A stretch of DNA of 64,000 nt from JBFIHF01 sp964411125 (GCA_964411125.1 CAYPJU010000016.1:29035-93034); one strand, 5' to 3'. Numbered from the stretch's first letter, positions 17,601 through 25,342 are shown. The notes: generated by a model not told the origin, from the sequence alone. A program made the numbers and translations.

Positions 17601-19075
17601 CCTCGGAGAGCGGCGTCTGGGACTGGCAGCCCGGCAATTCGGACGCCTCCCACTTCTCGCCGCACTACAAGAAGCTGTTCGGAATGCCCGTCGATGTCGA
17701 CGCTCGGCGCGAAGATTTCCGCGCCTACCTGAGCGCAGAAGAGCGGACTCGTACCGAGCGCGAAACCGAAGCAATCTTTTCGGACCCGACGCGCTCGAAC
17801 TGGCTGATCGAGTATTGCATTCGCCATCCCACCCGTGGCCGTCGATGGCTGCAAGGCCGCGGCCGTATTCAGCGAGACGAAGATGGGAAAGTCACACGCG
17901 TGACCGGCATCACCGTGGACATCACGGAACGAAAGCTGATGGAGGAGGCCCTCCGCCGGTCCAATGAGCACAAGGACGAGTTTCTCGCGATGCTCGGTCA
18001 CGAGCTCCGAAACCCGCTCGCAGCGATAGGGCATGTCGCCGACCTGCTGGACGATGCGGCCGCGGATACCGCGAAGATCGGTAAGTTGCGCTCCATCCTG
18101 CGGCGACAGGTCGCACACATGTCACGACAGCTCGACGAGCTGCTGGACGTCTCGCGGGTCGCCGCCGGCAAACTCAATGTCACCCTCACGACGACCGATC
18201 TGACCGCCGTCGTCTCGGACGTCGTCGGAGATCTGCAGTCGATGTTCGCCGAGCGTGGCCAGGAGATGTCCTACGAGCGACCTTCCGAGCCGATCTACGT
18301 TCGGGGGGACGAGGTGCGCCTGTCGCAGGCGCTCGGAAACCTCCTCGACAACGCCCGGAAATTCACCCGTCCCGAAGACGCCGTCCACGTGACACTCGAG
18401 CGCATCGGCGAGGAGGCGGTCTTGAAGGTTCGGGACGAAGGGGCGGGGATGGAGCCCGAGCTCCTGGAGCATCTCTTCGAGCCCTTCCAGCAAGGCCCAC
18501 AAGATCTCTCGAGGGATCTCGGGGGCCTCGGCCTGGGACTGTCACTGGTCCAGGGCATCGTCTCGCTGCACCAGGGATCGGTGACGGCCCACAGCGACGG
18601 CCCGGGAACGGGCTCGGAGTTCGCAATCCGACTCCCTGCGGTCGACAAGCCGCCGGACACTCCCATCCGCCTCGAGGAGCCTCGCCCCGGTGTCACCACC
18701 GAGGTGCTCCTGATCGAGGACAACGAAGACGCCGCCGAACTGCTCGCCGAGCTACTCCGCGGACTCGGCCATTCCGTCCGGGTCGCGAACAGCGGAGAGG
18801 CCGGGGTTCAGCTCGCCCAGCAGATTCGACCCAGGTTCGTGATCTGCGACATCGGCCTTCCGGGCATGAGCGGGTTCGAGGTCGCCGCCGAACTACGGCG
18901 CAGCAGAGACCTCGACGGCGTGCGACTCGTCGCCCTGACGGGATACGGTCGAACCGACGACCGAAAACGCAGCGAAGCCGCAGGGTTCGACTTTCACCTG
19001 ACGAAGCCCGTCGACATCCGCCAACTCGAAGCGGTCCTCGGAGCGGAACCGGCTGCCCCAGACTCCGAAGAGTAG
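14657..19075 (+). CDS. CheB-CheR-PAS-histidine kinase-receiver hybrid
   Basis: 1472 residues. Order: CheB methylesterase (residues about 10-195; S19 in IGASAGG, H46 in VQHLDP, D138 in GTGSDG form the triad); CheR methyltransferase (about 205-480; FTNYKQATLSRRIQRRM, PGCATGEEAYSLAI, VSCRNVLIYLE); PAS-like region; a long EELxSxNEEL coiled coil (about 640-710); PAS domains (about 715-1090); HisKA with H1115 in GHELRNP; HATPase (NLLDNARKF, GLGLGLS); receiver with D1398. All catalytic residues are present. Proteins of this kind couple sensory methylation chemistry to phosphorelay, but no chemoreceptor, CheA or CheW gene is nearby. Probably cytoplasmic: no membrane helices were seen. Start ATG 14657 or 14660. 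Confidence 0.93.
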   Translation: MMSSGRNRELVGIVGIGASAGGLEAFRRLLPTLDPEAGWAYVLVQHLDPEHETMIPELLANSTSMPVRLVREQVRVEPDHVYVIPPNSMLRLDRDELRLENPVDAAERRQPIDEFFKSLAEQTGSRAVACVFSGTGSDGTVGLQAVKEAGGMTVVQRPETAKYDGMPRSALGSGLVDHVIDLEQLSERLAERVTNLPQEDHVALEEVADSVDTICRILGKRVKHDFTNYKQATLSRRIQRRMTARKTANSEEYVQLLRDDPEECDALFRDLLISVTAFFRDEDAFRALSRALVSILEEAHEVRVWVPGCATGEEAYSLAIIIMEGLRRLDRNDVPVKIFATDIDNPALEVGRSGRYAASSLQRLDRDLVDRYFEPMANDYVVRRRLRECVIFSEHNLISDPPFSRMDLVSCRNVLIYLEAPLQKNVLRLLHYALNPGGLLLLGPAEGVSGHESRFAEVDGSQRIFRAKDTSQRLPPAMAMAMGVSVKRSSAEPSRADSFRKRSDISVLQMRRVLEAYGPASLVVEDDGNIVSACGDLERYLELKSWGPLESNALQLARPELRAELRLGILNARRKGERTVISETAVESRGEIQRLRVVIAPFPTSQADELFLITFHDLAPPEPAPEVSEESETPVSQLEAELRLTRRNLQITVDELETSNEEMMSANEELMSMNEELQSSNEELQTSQEELQSVNEELETVNTELQLKVHQLDRARNDLRNLFEATSIPTLFLDQSLVIKHCTPTCGLVFRIIESDIGRSIKDIVPRFTGADIPEIARRVLRTLQAEELTVTLEGQDRDQHFLCRVHPYRTDENVIDGVVVAFVDVTEQQITSNELRRSELRARRRADELRAIYESVPSGLALLDPELRFVSVNRALAELDGVPAKGHVGRTPSEFLGDAGPQIEELLARVVEEMQPATGVGIRHAHANEVRHYTLHALPILQPDTRELEFVSITLDDVTETVRYQSELEKKDQMLAIAQDASESGVWDWQPGNSDASHFSPHYKKLFGMPVDVDARREDFRAYLSAEERTRTERETEAIFSDPTRSNWLIEYCIRHPTRGRRWLQGRGRIQRDEDGKVTRVTGITVDITERKLMEEALRRSNEHKDEFLAMLGHELRNPLAAIGHVADLLDDAAADTAKIGKLRSILRRQVAHMSRQLDELLDVSRVAAGKLNVTLTTTDLTAVVSDVVGDLQSMFAERGQEMSYERPSEPIYVRGDEVRLSQALGNLLDNARKFTRPEDAVHVTLERIGEEAVLKVRDEGAGMEPELLEHLFEPFQQGPQDLSRDLGGLGLGLSLVQGIVSLHQGSVTAHSDGPGTGSEFAIRLPAVDKPPDTPIRLEEPRPGVTTEVLLIEDNEDAAELLAELLRGLGHSVRVANSGEAGVQLAQQIRPRFVICDIGLPGMSGFEVAAELRRSRDLDGVRLVALTGYGRTDDRKRSEAAGFDFHLTKPVDIRQLEAVLGAEPAAPDSEE

Positions 19076-19088
19076 CGAGGCAGGCTCC

Positions 19089-19110
19089 GACACGTGTCCA
19101 CTTCGTGGAC
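19089..19110. other. palindrome and hairpin after the hybrid kinase gene
   Basis: GACACGTGTC (19089-19098) is a perfect 10-bp palindrome. It overlaps GTCCAC-TTC-GTGGAC (19096-19110), a six-bp hairpin. They lie 14-35 nt after the kinase stop and about 100 nt upstream of a sigma-54-type promoter. No T tract follows, so an activator site is as likely as a terminator. Confidence 0.4.
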
Positions 19111-19209
19111 GACGACCGCCCACGACGCGGACTCCCACGCCGGGCCTCGCTGCCCCGTCCCGACGACAAAGCCTAATGAAATCAGCGAGCTGAGACTCCT
19201 TAAGGTCGC

Positions 19210-19225
19210 TGGCCCGTGAGTTGCT
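19210..19225 (+). promoter_or_regulatory. sigma-54 (-24/-12) promoter of the membrane-protein/kinase operon
   Basis: TGGCCCGTGAGTTGCT matches the sigma-54 consensus TGGCACG-N4-TTGCW at all but one defined position. The -24 GG (19211-19212) and -12 GC (19223-19224) have the required 12-nt start-to-start spacing. Transcription should begin near 19236, about 28 nt before the ATG at 19264 and before its AAGGAG. The operon's last gene encodes an NtrC-type sigma-54 activator, which suggests autoregulation. Confidence 0.8.
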
Positions 19226-19263
19226 CTCCCGATGGTCGAACCTCGAACCGAAGGAGATTTCTC

Positions 19264-19866
19264 ATGCCAGATGTCCACCACGCCCTGCTCGACGTAGGGC
19301 TCACCGTACGCAACCCTGAAGAGCTCGCCAGGCGCTGGCAGGGCCGACACGAACGCGACGACTCCCCCTCGCCCTGGATCTTCGGGGCTCTGCTCCTGAC
19401 AGCCGTCGCCGGCACCGTCGTCTACGGCCTCACGATGAAGCTGCACGCCGGATTCGCCTCGATGCTCCTGGGGGCGCTCACCATGCCCGCGTGCGCGGGC
19501 GCCGCGTGGTCCCTCGCCGTCCCTTCGCTCTACATCGTGAACCGCACCCGAGGCAGTGAAGTCGACCTGTCGACGACCCTCCTCGTCGCGCTCGTGACGG
19601 TCGCGTTCGGCTCTCTCGCCATGCTCGCGAGTGTGCCCGTGACCTGGTTCTTCACCCTCGCCCTTCCCTTCGAAGCCGCCCGCTGGCTGGTCAACATCGT
19701 CGTCTTCACCGGTGTGGGGTTCTGCATGTCCGACGTCTTTCGCCGCACCATGATCGCGGTCGACGGCGACGGCGACACCCTCTTTCACTTCGTCTGGCTC
19801 GGCTTGCTCACCATCGTGGGCTCCGAGCTCTTCTACCTGAGCGGACTCTTCGACTTCAGCGCCTGA
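19264..19866 (+). CDS. uncharacterised multi-pass membrane protein (operon gene 1)
   Basis: ATG 19264 is chosen for AAGGAG seven bases upstream; earlier in-frame starts would lie over the promoter. 200 residues: a charged N-terminal segment of about 37, then roughly five hydrophobic helices (about 39-57, 64-88, 104-134, 141-157, 175-194). The helix-turn AVPSLYIVNRTRG followed by a Ser/Thr-rich helix resembles GLPSFYFYTQLAG in the next gene's product, so the two may be diverged relatives. No named family is recognised. First gene of a five-gene set with a kinase and activator, hence probably sensed or regulated at the membrane. Confidence 0.8.
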   Translation: MPDVHHALLDVGLTVRNPEELARRWQGRHERDDSPSPWIFGALLLTAVAGTVVYGLTMKLHAGFASMLLGALTMPACAGAAWSLAVPSLYIVNRTRGSEVDLSTTLLVALVTVAFGSLAMLASVPVTWFFTLALPFEAARWLVNIVVFTGVGFCMSDVFRRTMIAVDGDGDTLFHFVWLGLLTIVGSELFYLSGLFDFSA

Positions 19867-19879
19867 CAAGGAGGACTTC

Positions 19880-20611
19880 ATGACTGCTGCACTTCTCGAC
19901 AATCTCTCGGCCCACCCCGACGAAGGCCACTTCATGACAGCGGCGTTGCTCGACGCCTTGCTTGGCGACGGGGAACCGCTGGACGACTTCGTCGTCGACG
20001 ACGACCTGCGACGGGAAGCGGTCCCGGTGTTGCTCGCGGTCGGGATCTTCGGCCTGGCCCTGTTCGGTCTCACGGTGGGCGCCGTGGCTCAGTACCACGG
20101 GCTGGCGCCTGGAACGCCCCTCGTCTGGGTTCCCGTCTCGCTCGTCGTGGGATTCGTCACTGCCATCGCGATCGGACTTCCCAGCTTCTACTTCTATACG
20201 CAGTTGGCCGGGCTCGACGCGTCGTTCCGCCTCGTCACCGCGCAGGCGCTGCGCAAACACGCCCGCACCTCCGTGTTGTTGCTCGCGATGGTGCCCTTCT
20301 ACGCAGCGTTCGCGCTTGCTTCCGTCCTGGACATTGCGTGGATCGACGCCGTGATGACCGCGGTCACCCTGGGCCAGCCCCCGGAGACCGCCGCTCTGGT
20401 GGTCGGCTTCGCCACGCCGTTCCTCGTCGGCCTCGCCGGCATGCGATCGCTGTACGAAAGCTTTGGGCGACTCGTCGGTCGCCTCCCGATCACTCACGCA
20501 CGTCGCGGCAACGTGCTCCTTCGCATGCTGTTCATGTGGGGCGCCGTCGTCTCCGCCATCGCGCCCGTGGCGATGTACCGAACCGCGGAATTCCTGATCG
20601 CCGTTACCTAG
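19880..20611 (+). CDS. uncharacterised multi-pass membrane protein (operon gene 2)
   Basis: AAGGAGG is five bases before the ATG, 13 nt after the previous stop. 243 residues: an acidic cytoplasmic-type N-terminus of about 45 (GDGEPLDDFVVDDDLRRE), then about five hydrophobic helices (48-70, 80-105, 130-150, 168-190, 212-233). LPSFYFYTQLAG followed by a Thr-containing helix is similar to the matching part of the first gene product. No catalytic motif is visible and the family is not recognised. It may be a Yip1-like or otherwise non-enzymatic integral membrane protein; that is a guess from architecture only. Confidence 0.8.
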   Translation: MTAALLDNLSAHPDEGHFMTAALLDALLGDGEPLDDFVVDDDLRREAVPVLLAVGIFGLALFGLTVGAVAQYHGLAPGTPLVWVPVSLVVGFVTAIAIGLPSFYFYTQLAGLDASFRLVTAQALRKHARTSVLLLAMVPFYAAFALASVLDIAWIDAVMTAVTLGQPPETAALVVGFATPFLVGLAGMRSLYESFGRLVGRLPITHARRGNVLLRMLFMWGAVVSAIAPVAMYRTAEFLIAVT

Positions 20612-20621
20612 GAGGAACCCC

Positions 20622-21275
20622 ATGGGATTGATCGAAACACTCTTCATCTACGCGCTCCTCGGGTTGGCCGCAGCTTCCGCCATCGCCGTGGCCCACGGCG
20701 AGCGAGGCCTCACGGTCGCGGTCCGCTTCGTACCGCGAATGCTCCTGTGGCCGTTCTTCGCACCCACACTCTTCGGTGAGCGCTTCGGACCGGTCACCGT
20801 CGCGGCAGCCGCGTCGCGAGACGAGGATGAAATCAGCATCCTCGGCCGTCAGATCGTCACGGCCCTATCCCGCCTCGACGGTGTCGCCGAAGAGGTGCTC
20901 GCCCCCGAGGTCGAGCGAGTGAGAAGCCTCGTGGCCGAGCTGAGCCGCATGCGCCGCAGGACCGAAGAGATGGCTGCCCTGCGTCGAAGTTCCGAATTCG
21001 ACCAGGAGAAGATCGAAGCCTCGCTCGAGAACCTCGCCGAGGGGGACCCACGGCGCGCGACGCTCTGCGCCCGGATGCGAAGCGTCGAACGGCTGCGCGC
21101 GATGCATGAGCGCAGCGCGATCGAGTACGAGCGGGTAGTCTTGCAACTCGAGGAGCTGCATTCCAAGATCCTCCTCCTGCGATTCGCCGACGACCCCGAA
21201 GACGAGATCCTCGTGCTGATGCGCGACATCTCGTCGTCGGTCGAAGGAGTGTGCGCAGGCGCCTTCGACGAATGA
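20622..21275 (+). CDS. uncharacterised membrane-anchored helical protein (operon gene 3)
   Basis: AGGAGG precedes the ATG, 10 nt after the previous stop. 217 residues: one N-terminal hydrophobic helix (about 5-25), a second hydrophobic stretch (about 35-60), then about 150 soluble residues that are strongly helical and charged (RIQ-type heptads, many Glu/Arg), consistent with a cytoplasmic coiled coil. No family is recognised. Its place between two membrane proteins and a membrane kinase suggests an assembly or adaptor role; this is inference. Confidence 0.78.
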   Translation: MGLIETLFIYALLGLAAASAIAVAHGERGLTVAVRFVPRMLLWPFFAPTLFGERFGPVTVAAAASRDEDEISILGRQIVTALSRLDGVAEEVLAPEVERVRSLVAELSRMRRRTEEMAALRRSSEFDQEKIEASLENLAEGDPRRATLCARMRSVERLRAMHERSAIEYERVVLQLEELHSKILLLRFADDPEDEILVLMRDISSSVEGVCAGAFDE

Positions 21276-21279
21276 GCCC

Positions 21280-22899
21280 GTGAACGACGCCCTCTACGCA
21301 TACAGCCTGGTCCCCGTAGTGTCGGTGGCCACCCTGCTCTTCTCCACGATGCTCTTTCGCGGCGCCCGACCTCACGGTCTCACCGCATACTGCGGCAGTG
21401 TCGCAATCTGGTCGGGCTTCCTGCTGTTGGCGTTCGTCGATGGCGCCGGCGAGTTCGCGTCGCGCTCGTCGGCCTTCGGTGCCTTCGTCGCAGCGAGCTT
21501 CGTCCACACGGCGTTCGACTTCACCAACGCCAGGTCGTACTTGTTGGTCTGGGGTGCCTACGCCGTCGCGGCGGCGCTGTTCGTGCTCGGGGTGGCGATA
21601 CCGGGATTTCTCTTCGATCCGACGACGCTCGCGGCCGGCCCCTTCTTCTGGCCAGGTATGACGATGGCAGTGGCGGCCGCCACAATCCCGCTCTTCCAGA
21701 TATTTCGGGCTCATCGAGGCGCGGAGACCCCGCAGGTGCAGCGACTCCTTCGAGCGCTGGCGGGCGCCGGCGCGTTGGGCTACGCAGGCGCGTGGAGCAA
21801 CGCGCTGATGCTCTCCCAGGGTATCGTCCTCCCGTGGGGGATGCTCGCGGTGCTGGCGTCGCTCCTACTCCTCGCGGTAGTCGTCCGCTCGACCCAGGGC
21901 CGCGCCGAGAGCCGACTGATGGAACGCAGCCTCGCCTACGCTGCAGTGACCGCCTTCGTCTCGGCGGGCTTCCTCTTCGGGGTCCTCGCCCTCGTGGAAG
22001 AACCCGCCTCCGCCATCCTCGCGCAATACCGCGCCGGCGCATTCTTCGTGTTGGTCATGGCGGCCCTCGCGGTCGAACCCTTTCGCCAGCACCTCCTCGA
22101 GGCCGTCGGCCGGCGGGTCGTCCCGCACGCGACGTCCGCAGCAGAGCTGGCCCGCGAGCTCGCCCACCAGGAAGAGCGCTCGCACCAGGCGGAGCGCCTC
22201 GCCGAGCTCGGGGTCTTCACCTCGGCCATCGCGCACGAAGTCCGAAACCCCCTCGGGGTGATGCGCGCCAACTTGCGACTCCTCGAGCGTCAGGGGGCAG
22301 AACCTTCCGTCGTGGAGACGATGGAAGAGCAGATCGAACGGGCGAGCACGTTCCTCGACGATCTGCTCGCGTACGGACGACCTCGGGCGCTCGAGCTCCG
22401 AACTGTGAACCTCCGCGACACCGTCGCGCTCGCCTTCTCCACCGCTCGCCAGGCGGTCGACGCATCGGCCCGCGAACTCCGTAATGACGTCGACGACGAC
22501 GTGCTCGTCGAGGTCGATCAGGCGCAGATCTCACAGGTTCTGGTAGTGATCTTCGAGAACGCGATCCTCGCCACGGGGCCCGCCGATTCGATCCGGGCGA
22601 CCGGCGGGAGGTCGTCGGGCGACCGCGTCACGCTCGCGATCGAAGACGACGGGCCGGGTGTTCCGTCCGAACTCGAAGCGAACCTGTTCGACCCTTTCGT
22701 CACCGGCCGAAAGCGAAGCGAGACGCGGCGCGGCACCGGGCTCGGATTGGCGATCGCCCGGGGCATCGTCGAGCGACACGGTGGCACGATCGGTCACGAA
22801 CGAGCACACTCCGGGGGAGCGCGCTTCACCATCGAACTACCGCGCGTCCAACCCGTCCTGGGCGCCGCTGCCGATCACCGCGGAGAAGAGCATGGGTGA
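21280..22899 (+). CDS. multi-pass membrane sensor histidine kinase
   Basis: GTG start four bases after the previous stop. The first 270 residues hold about eight or nine hydrophobic helices with little extracytoplasmic loop, resembling 7TM-type sensor modules that detect signals within the membrane. HisKA follows with H319 in AHEVRNP, then the ATPase domain: ENAIL (N box), EDDGPGVP (G1), FDPFVTGRK (F box), GTGLGLAIARGIV (G2). All key residues are present. The reading frame overlaps the activator gene by eight bases, so the kinase and regulator are a cognate pair in equal dose. Confidence 0.92.
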   Translation: MNDALYAYSLVPVVSVATLLFSTMLFRGARPHGLTAYCGSVAIWSGFLLLAFVDGAGEFASRSSAFGAFVAASFVHTAFDFTNARSYLLVWGAYAVAAALFVLGVAIPGFLFDPTTLAAGPFFWPGMTMAVAAATIPLFQIFRAHRGAETPQVQRLLRALAGAGALGYAGAWSNALMLSQGIVLPWGMLAVLASLLLLAVVVRSTQGRAESRLMERSLAYAAVTAFVSAGFLFGVLALVEEPASAILAQYRAGAFFVLVMAALAVEPFRQHLLEAVGRRVVPHATSAAELARELAHQEERSHQAERLAELGVFTSAIAHEVRNPLGVMRANLRLLERQGAEPSVVETMEEQIERASTFLDDLLAYGRPRALELRTVNLRDTVALAFSTARQAVDASARELRNDVDDDVLVEVDQAQISQVLVVIFENAILATGPADSIRATGGRSSGDRVTLAIEDDGPGVPSELEANLFDPFVTGRKRSETRRGTGLGLAIARGIVERHGGTIGHERAHSGGARFTIELPRVQPVLGAAADHRGEEHG

Positions 22900-24256
22900 C
22901 ACCGCCGACAGAATCCTCCTCGTCGACGACGACGACGCCTTCCGAAAGGTGTACGCGCCCCTGCTTCGCAGCGAGGGGTTCGAGGTCGACCAGGCCGACG
23001 ACCGCGACAGCGCTCGCCAGGCCTTCGAAGCGCGACGTTATGCCGTCGTCCTGCTCGACCTGATGCTGCCGCCGGACGGAAGCGTTCGCAGTGGCATCGC
23101 GATGCTGGCGGAGTTCCTCGAGAAGCGCCCCGACGCCAAGATCGTGGTCGTCTCCGGCGCCGGGGACCGCGGCTTCATGGTCGACGCCGTCCGGGAAGGC
23201 GCATACGACTTCCTCACCAAACCGGTCGACCCCGACGTTCTCGCCATCGTGGTGCAGCGCGCGGCGACCCGCGCCCGGCTCGAACGACGCGTCGAGGGAT
23301 TGCAGACGACGTTGGCGACGGCCGCTCCTTCCGAGACGATGATCGGGGACAGCCCCTCCTTCACTGCCGCGAGGACGCTGGCCGAGCGCGTCGCGCCCAC
23401 CGACCTTCCCGTCCTCGTCACCGGCGAGAACGGCACCGGTAAGGAGCTCCTGGCGAGGTCCGTCCACCAACGCAGCAAACGAGCAGCGAAGCCGTTCGTC
23501 GCGATCAACTGCGGCGCGTTGCCCGAGACGCTCCTCGAGTCGACCCTCTTCGGGCACGTCCGCGGCGCATTCACGGGGGCGAGCGCCAACCGCGACGGGC
23601 TCTTCGTCGAGGCGGACGGCGGAACTCTCTTTCTCGACGAGGTCGGCGACATGCCGCTCCCGCTGCAGGTCAAGCTTCTGCGAGTGTTGGAAAACGGTGA
23701 GCTCTACCCCGTCGGGGCGGACCGTTCGCGGACGGTCGACGTGCGGATCGTCTCGGCGACGAACCGCGACCTCGACGCCCTCATGGCCGATGGGGCTTTC
23801 CGAGAAGACCTCTACTGGCGCATCAAAGGCACGGAGGTGGTGTTGCCGCCGCTGCGCGAGCGCCCCTCCGACATCCCGACCCTCGCCGCACACTTCCTCA
23901 ACGTCAGCGCATCCCTCGCTCCAAACGGCCGCGCCAAGACGCTGAGCGAGGATGCCCGCCGCGCGCTCGTCGAACACGACTGGCCCGGCAATCTGCGGGA
24001 GCTGCGCCACGAGATGCAGCGTGCGACGGTCCTCTCGGGCGACCGGACCGTCATCGAGGCGACCGATTTCGGCTTCGCCGCGGCAGGCGGTCCGCGCGGC
24101 GCCGCGGACACGCTGCAGGCCCGCGTGGAGGGGCTCGAGCGACGAGAGATCGCCGCGGCACTCGCTCGTCACGAAGGCAATCGCACCCGCGTCGCCGAAG
24201 AGCTCGGGCTCTCGCGCCAGGGATTGCTCAACAAGATCAACCGCTACGAACTCTGA
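22892..24256 (+). CDS. NtrC-family sigma-54-dependent response regulator
   Basis: ATG 22892 has GGAGAAGAG just upstream and overlaps the kinase gene. 454 residues: receiver domain with phospho-acceptor D56 (VVLLDLMLP) and acidic pocket DDDD; AAA+ domain with Walker A GENGTGKE, an intact sigma-54-contacting GAFTGA loop, and Walker B LFLDEVGDM; and a Fis-type helix-turn-helix (NRTRVAEELGLSRQGLLNKI) at the C-terminus. When phosphorylated by the kinase upstream it should remodel sigma-54 polymerase. The candidate targets are the promoters at 19210 and 24393. Confidence 0.94.
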   Translation: MGDTADRILLVDDDDAFRKVYAPLLRSEGFEVDQADDRDSARQAFEARRYAVVLLDLMLPPDGSVRSGIAMLAEFLEKRPDAKIVVVSGAGDRGFMVDAVREGAYDFLTKPVDPDVLAIVVQRAATRARLERRVEGLQTTLATAAPSETMIGDSPSFTAARTLAERVAPTDLPVLVTGENGTGKELLARSVHQRSKRAAKPFVAINCGALPETLLESTLFGHVRGAFTGASANRDGLFVEADGGTLFLDEVGDMPLPLQVKLLRVLENGELYPVGADRSRTVDVRIVSATNRDLDALMADGAFREDLYWRIKGTEVVLPPLRERPSDIPTLAAHFLNVSASLAPNGRAKTLSEDARRALVEHDWPGNLRELRHEMQRATVLSGDRTVIEATDFGFAAAGGPRGAADTLQARVEGLERREIAAALARHEGNRTRVAEELGLSRQGLLNKINRYEL

Positions 24257-24288
24257 GGCGAGTTCCTCGCGTCGGCGAGGCCCGCGTA

Positions 24289-24305
24289 GTGTCAAGATGA
24301 TTGAC
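24289..24305. promoter_or_regulatory. inverted repeat TGTCAA-N5-TTGACA, candidate activator site
   Basis: Perfect six-bp arms with a five-base centre (GATGA). It lies 88 bp upstream of the sigma-54-type promoter at 24393, the normal distance for an enhancer-binding-protein site, and 33 bp after the activator gene. No good -10 follows TTGACA, so a sigma-70 promoter is less likely. Confidence 0.55.
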
Positions 24306-24392
24306 AGTCGTCGCCCGCGCCGTGGGCACCTTGCCCTTCCATACCAGAACCAAAACGCAACGATTACTACAACTTGAAGCCCTGACGCCTAC

Positions 24393-24408
24393 TGGCAGAC
24401 CTCTTGCT
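24393..24408 (+). promoter_or_regulatory. sigma-54 (-24/-12) promoter of the unknown 299-aa gene
   Basis: TGGCAGACCTCTTGCT: TGGCA and TTGCT blocks with GG (24394-24395) and GC (24406-24407) spaced exactly 12 nt. A start near 24419 would give a leader of about 24 nt that contains GGGAGG before the ATG at 24443. Confidence 0.75.
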
Positions 24409-24442
24409 CTACCTCGGTTCGACACGAGAAAGGGAGGTCCCC

Positions 24443-25342
24443 ATGGCTGCCAGAGTTTCGTCTGCAATTCGCTCGTTCGCCGGCCGAATCGCCCTCGCCC
24501 TCATTCGATTCTGGGTCCTCGCCTTCGGCCGAGATGTCTCGGACGAGGCCTGGCTCGACGGATACGCCGCGTCCGGGGAACGGGTCGGCCCCGAAATCCT
24601 CGACGAGGTGATGCTGAGCCATCGACTCGTCGGGCGACGCAGGCCCGACCAGGGTCTCCTCGCCGACTTCGAGGGGCTGCGGGGCCCGTCGTTCTCGCCC
24701 GACGACGTCGCGGCGCGCGTGCACGACTTCTACGAACGGACCGCGCGCTATCGTCTCGGCGTCGAGCCCGTCTGGTCGGGACCGCTTGGGTGGGTGGCTC
24801 GCGCGTTCGTCGCCTGCGTCGGGGTCGCGAGCGACCAATGCAACGTTCCGCTCGGACGACGCGAGGCCGCCGCCGGGATGAGCAACGAGGTGGTCGGGCT
24901 ACGCCGGCTCTCGGACGGCATGCGCGCGAGCGTCTGCTGGCTTCGACGCTCCCGCGCCCATGGTCGGGTCGTCTACGCGGGGTTCTACGGGCTCGCAAAA
25001 CCGCCGCTCGAACCGGGGCCGTGCGTGCACGTCAGTTTCCCCTTTCCGGGCGGTTATGCATGCGTGGTGCTTCGACCGACCGTCGTCGGTCGCGACGAGC
25101 TGGAGCTCGTGTCGCAGAGCGAGAGGTTCGGCGAGGCCGGATTCTACATCGTGCACCTCGACCGATACGGTCGGCGCAAGGCGAAGAAGGTGCCGCTGGT
25201 CGAACGCATCCGCGTCGGAGTGAACGACGAAGGCGAGCTGTACGCTCGGCACAGCTTCGAGTTCTTCGAAAGGTTCCTGGTGCTCGACTACGGTCTGAAA
25301 GTGGCGAGCGCAGCACGGGGGAGCGCTCGCATGGCCGCTTAG
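24443..25342 (+). CDS. uncharacterised protein, likely sigma-54-controlled
   Basis: ATG 24443 follows GGGAGG with five-base spacing. 299 residues, not recognised. An amphipathic/hydrophobic N-terminal segment (SFAGRIALALIRFWVLAF) could associate with the membrane. The rest is soluble, Arg-rich, alternating alpha/beta, with Trp-rich and Cys-containing stretches (FVACVGVASDQCNV) and a beta-rich C-terminal half (CVHVSFPFPGGYACVVLRP). No catalytic motif is visible. It stands alone behind its own sigma-54-type promoter next to the kinase/activator operon, so it probably belongs to the same response. Its stop overlaps the stop of the convergent cytochrome gene (TTAG). Confidence 0.78.
   Translation: MAARVSSAIRSFAGRIALALIRFWVLAFGRDVSDEAWLDGYAASGERVGPEILDEVMLSHRLVGRRRPDQGLLADFEGLRGPSFSPDDVAARVHDFYERTARYRLGVEPVWSGPLGWVARAFVACVGVASDQCNVPLGRREAAAGMSNEVVGLRRLSDGMRASVCWLRRSRAHGRVVYAGFYGLAKPPLEPGPCVHVSFPFPGGYACVVLRPTVVGRDELELVSQSERFGEAGFYIVHLDRYGRRKAKKVPLVERIRVGVNDEGELYARHSFEFFERFLVLDYGLKVASAARGSARMAA

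Noticed and set aside
24335..24351. GGGCACCTTGCC as another sigma-54 promoter
   Set aside because: GG-to-GC distance is 8 nt rather than 12; the site at 24393 fits correctly.
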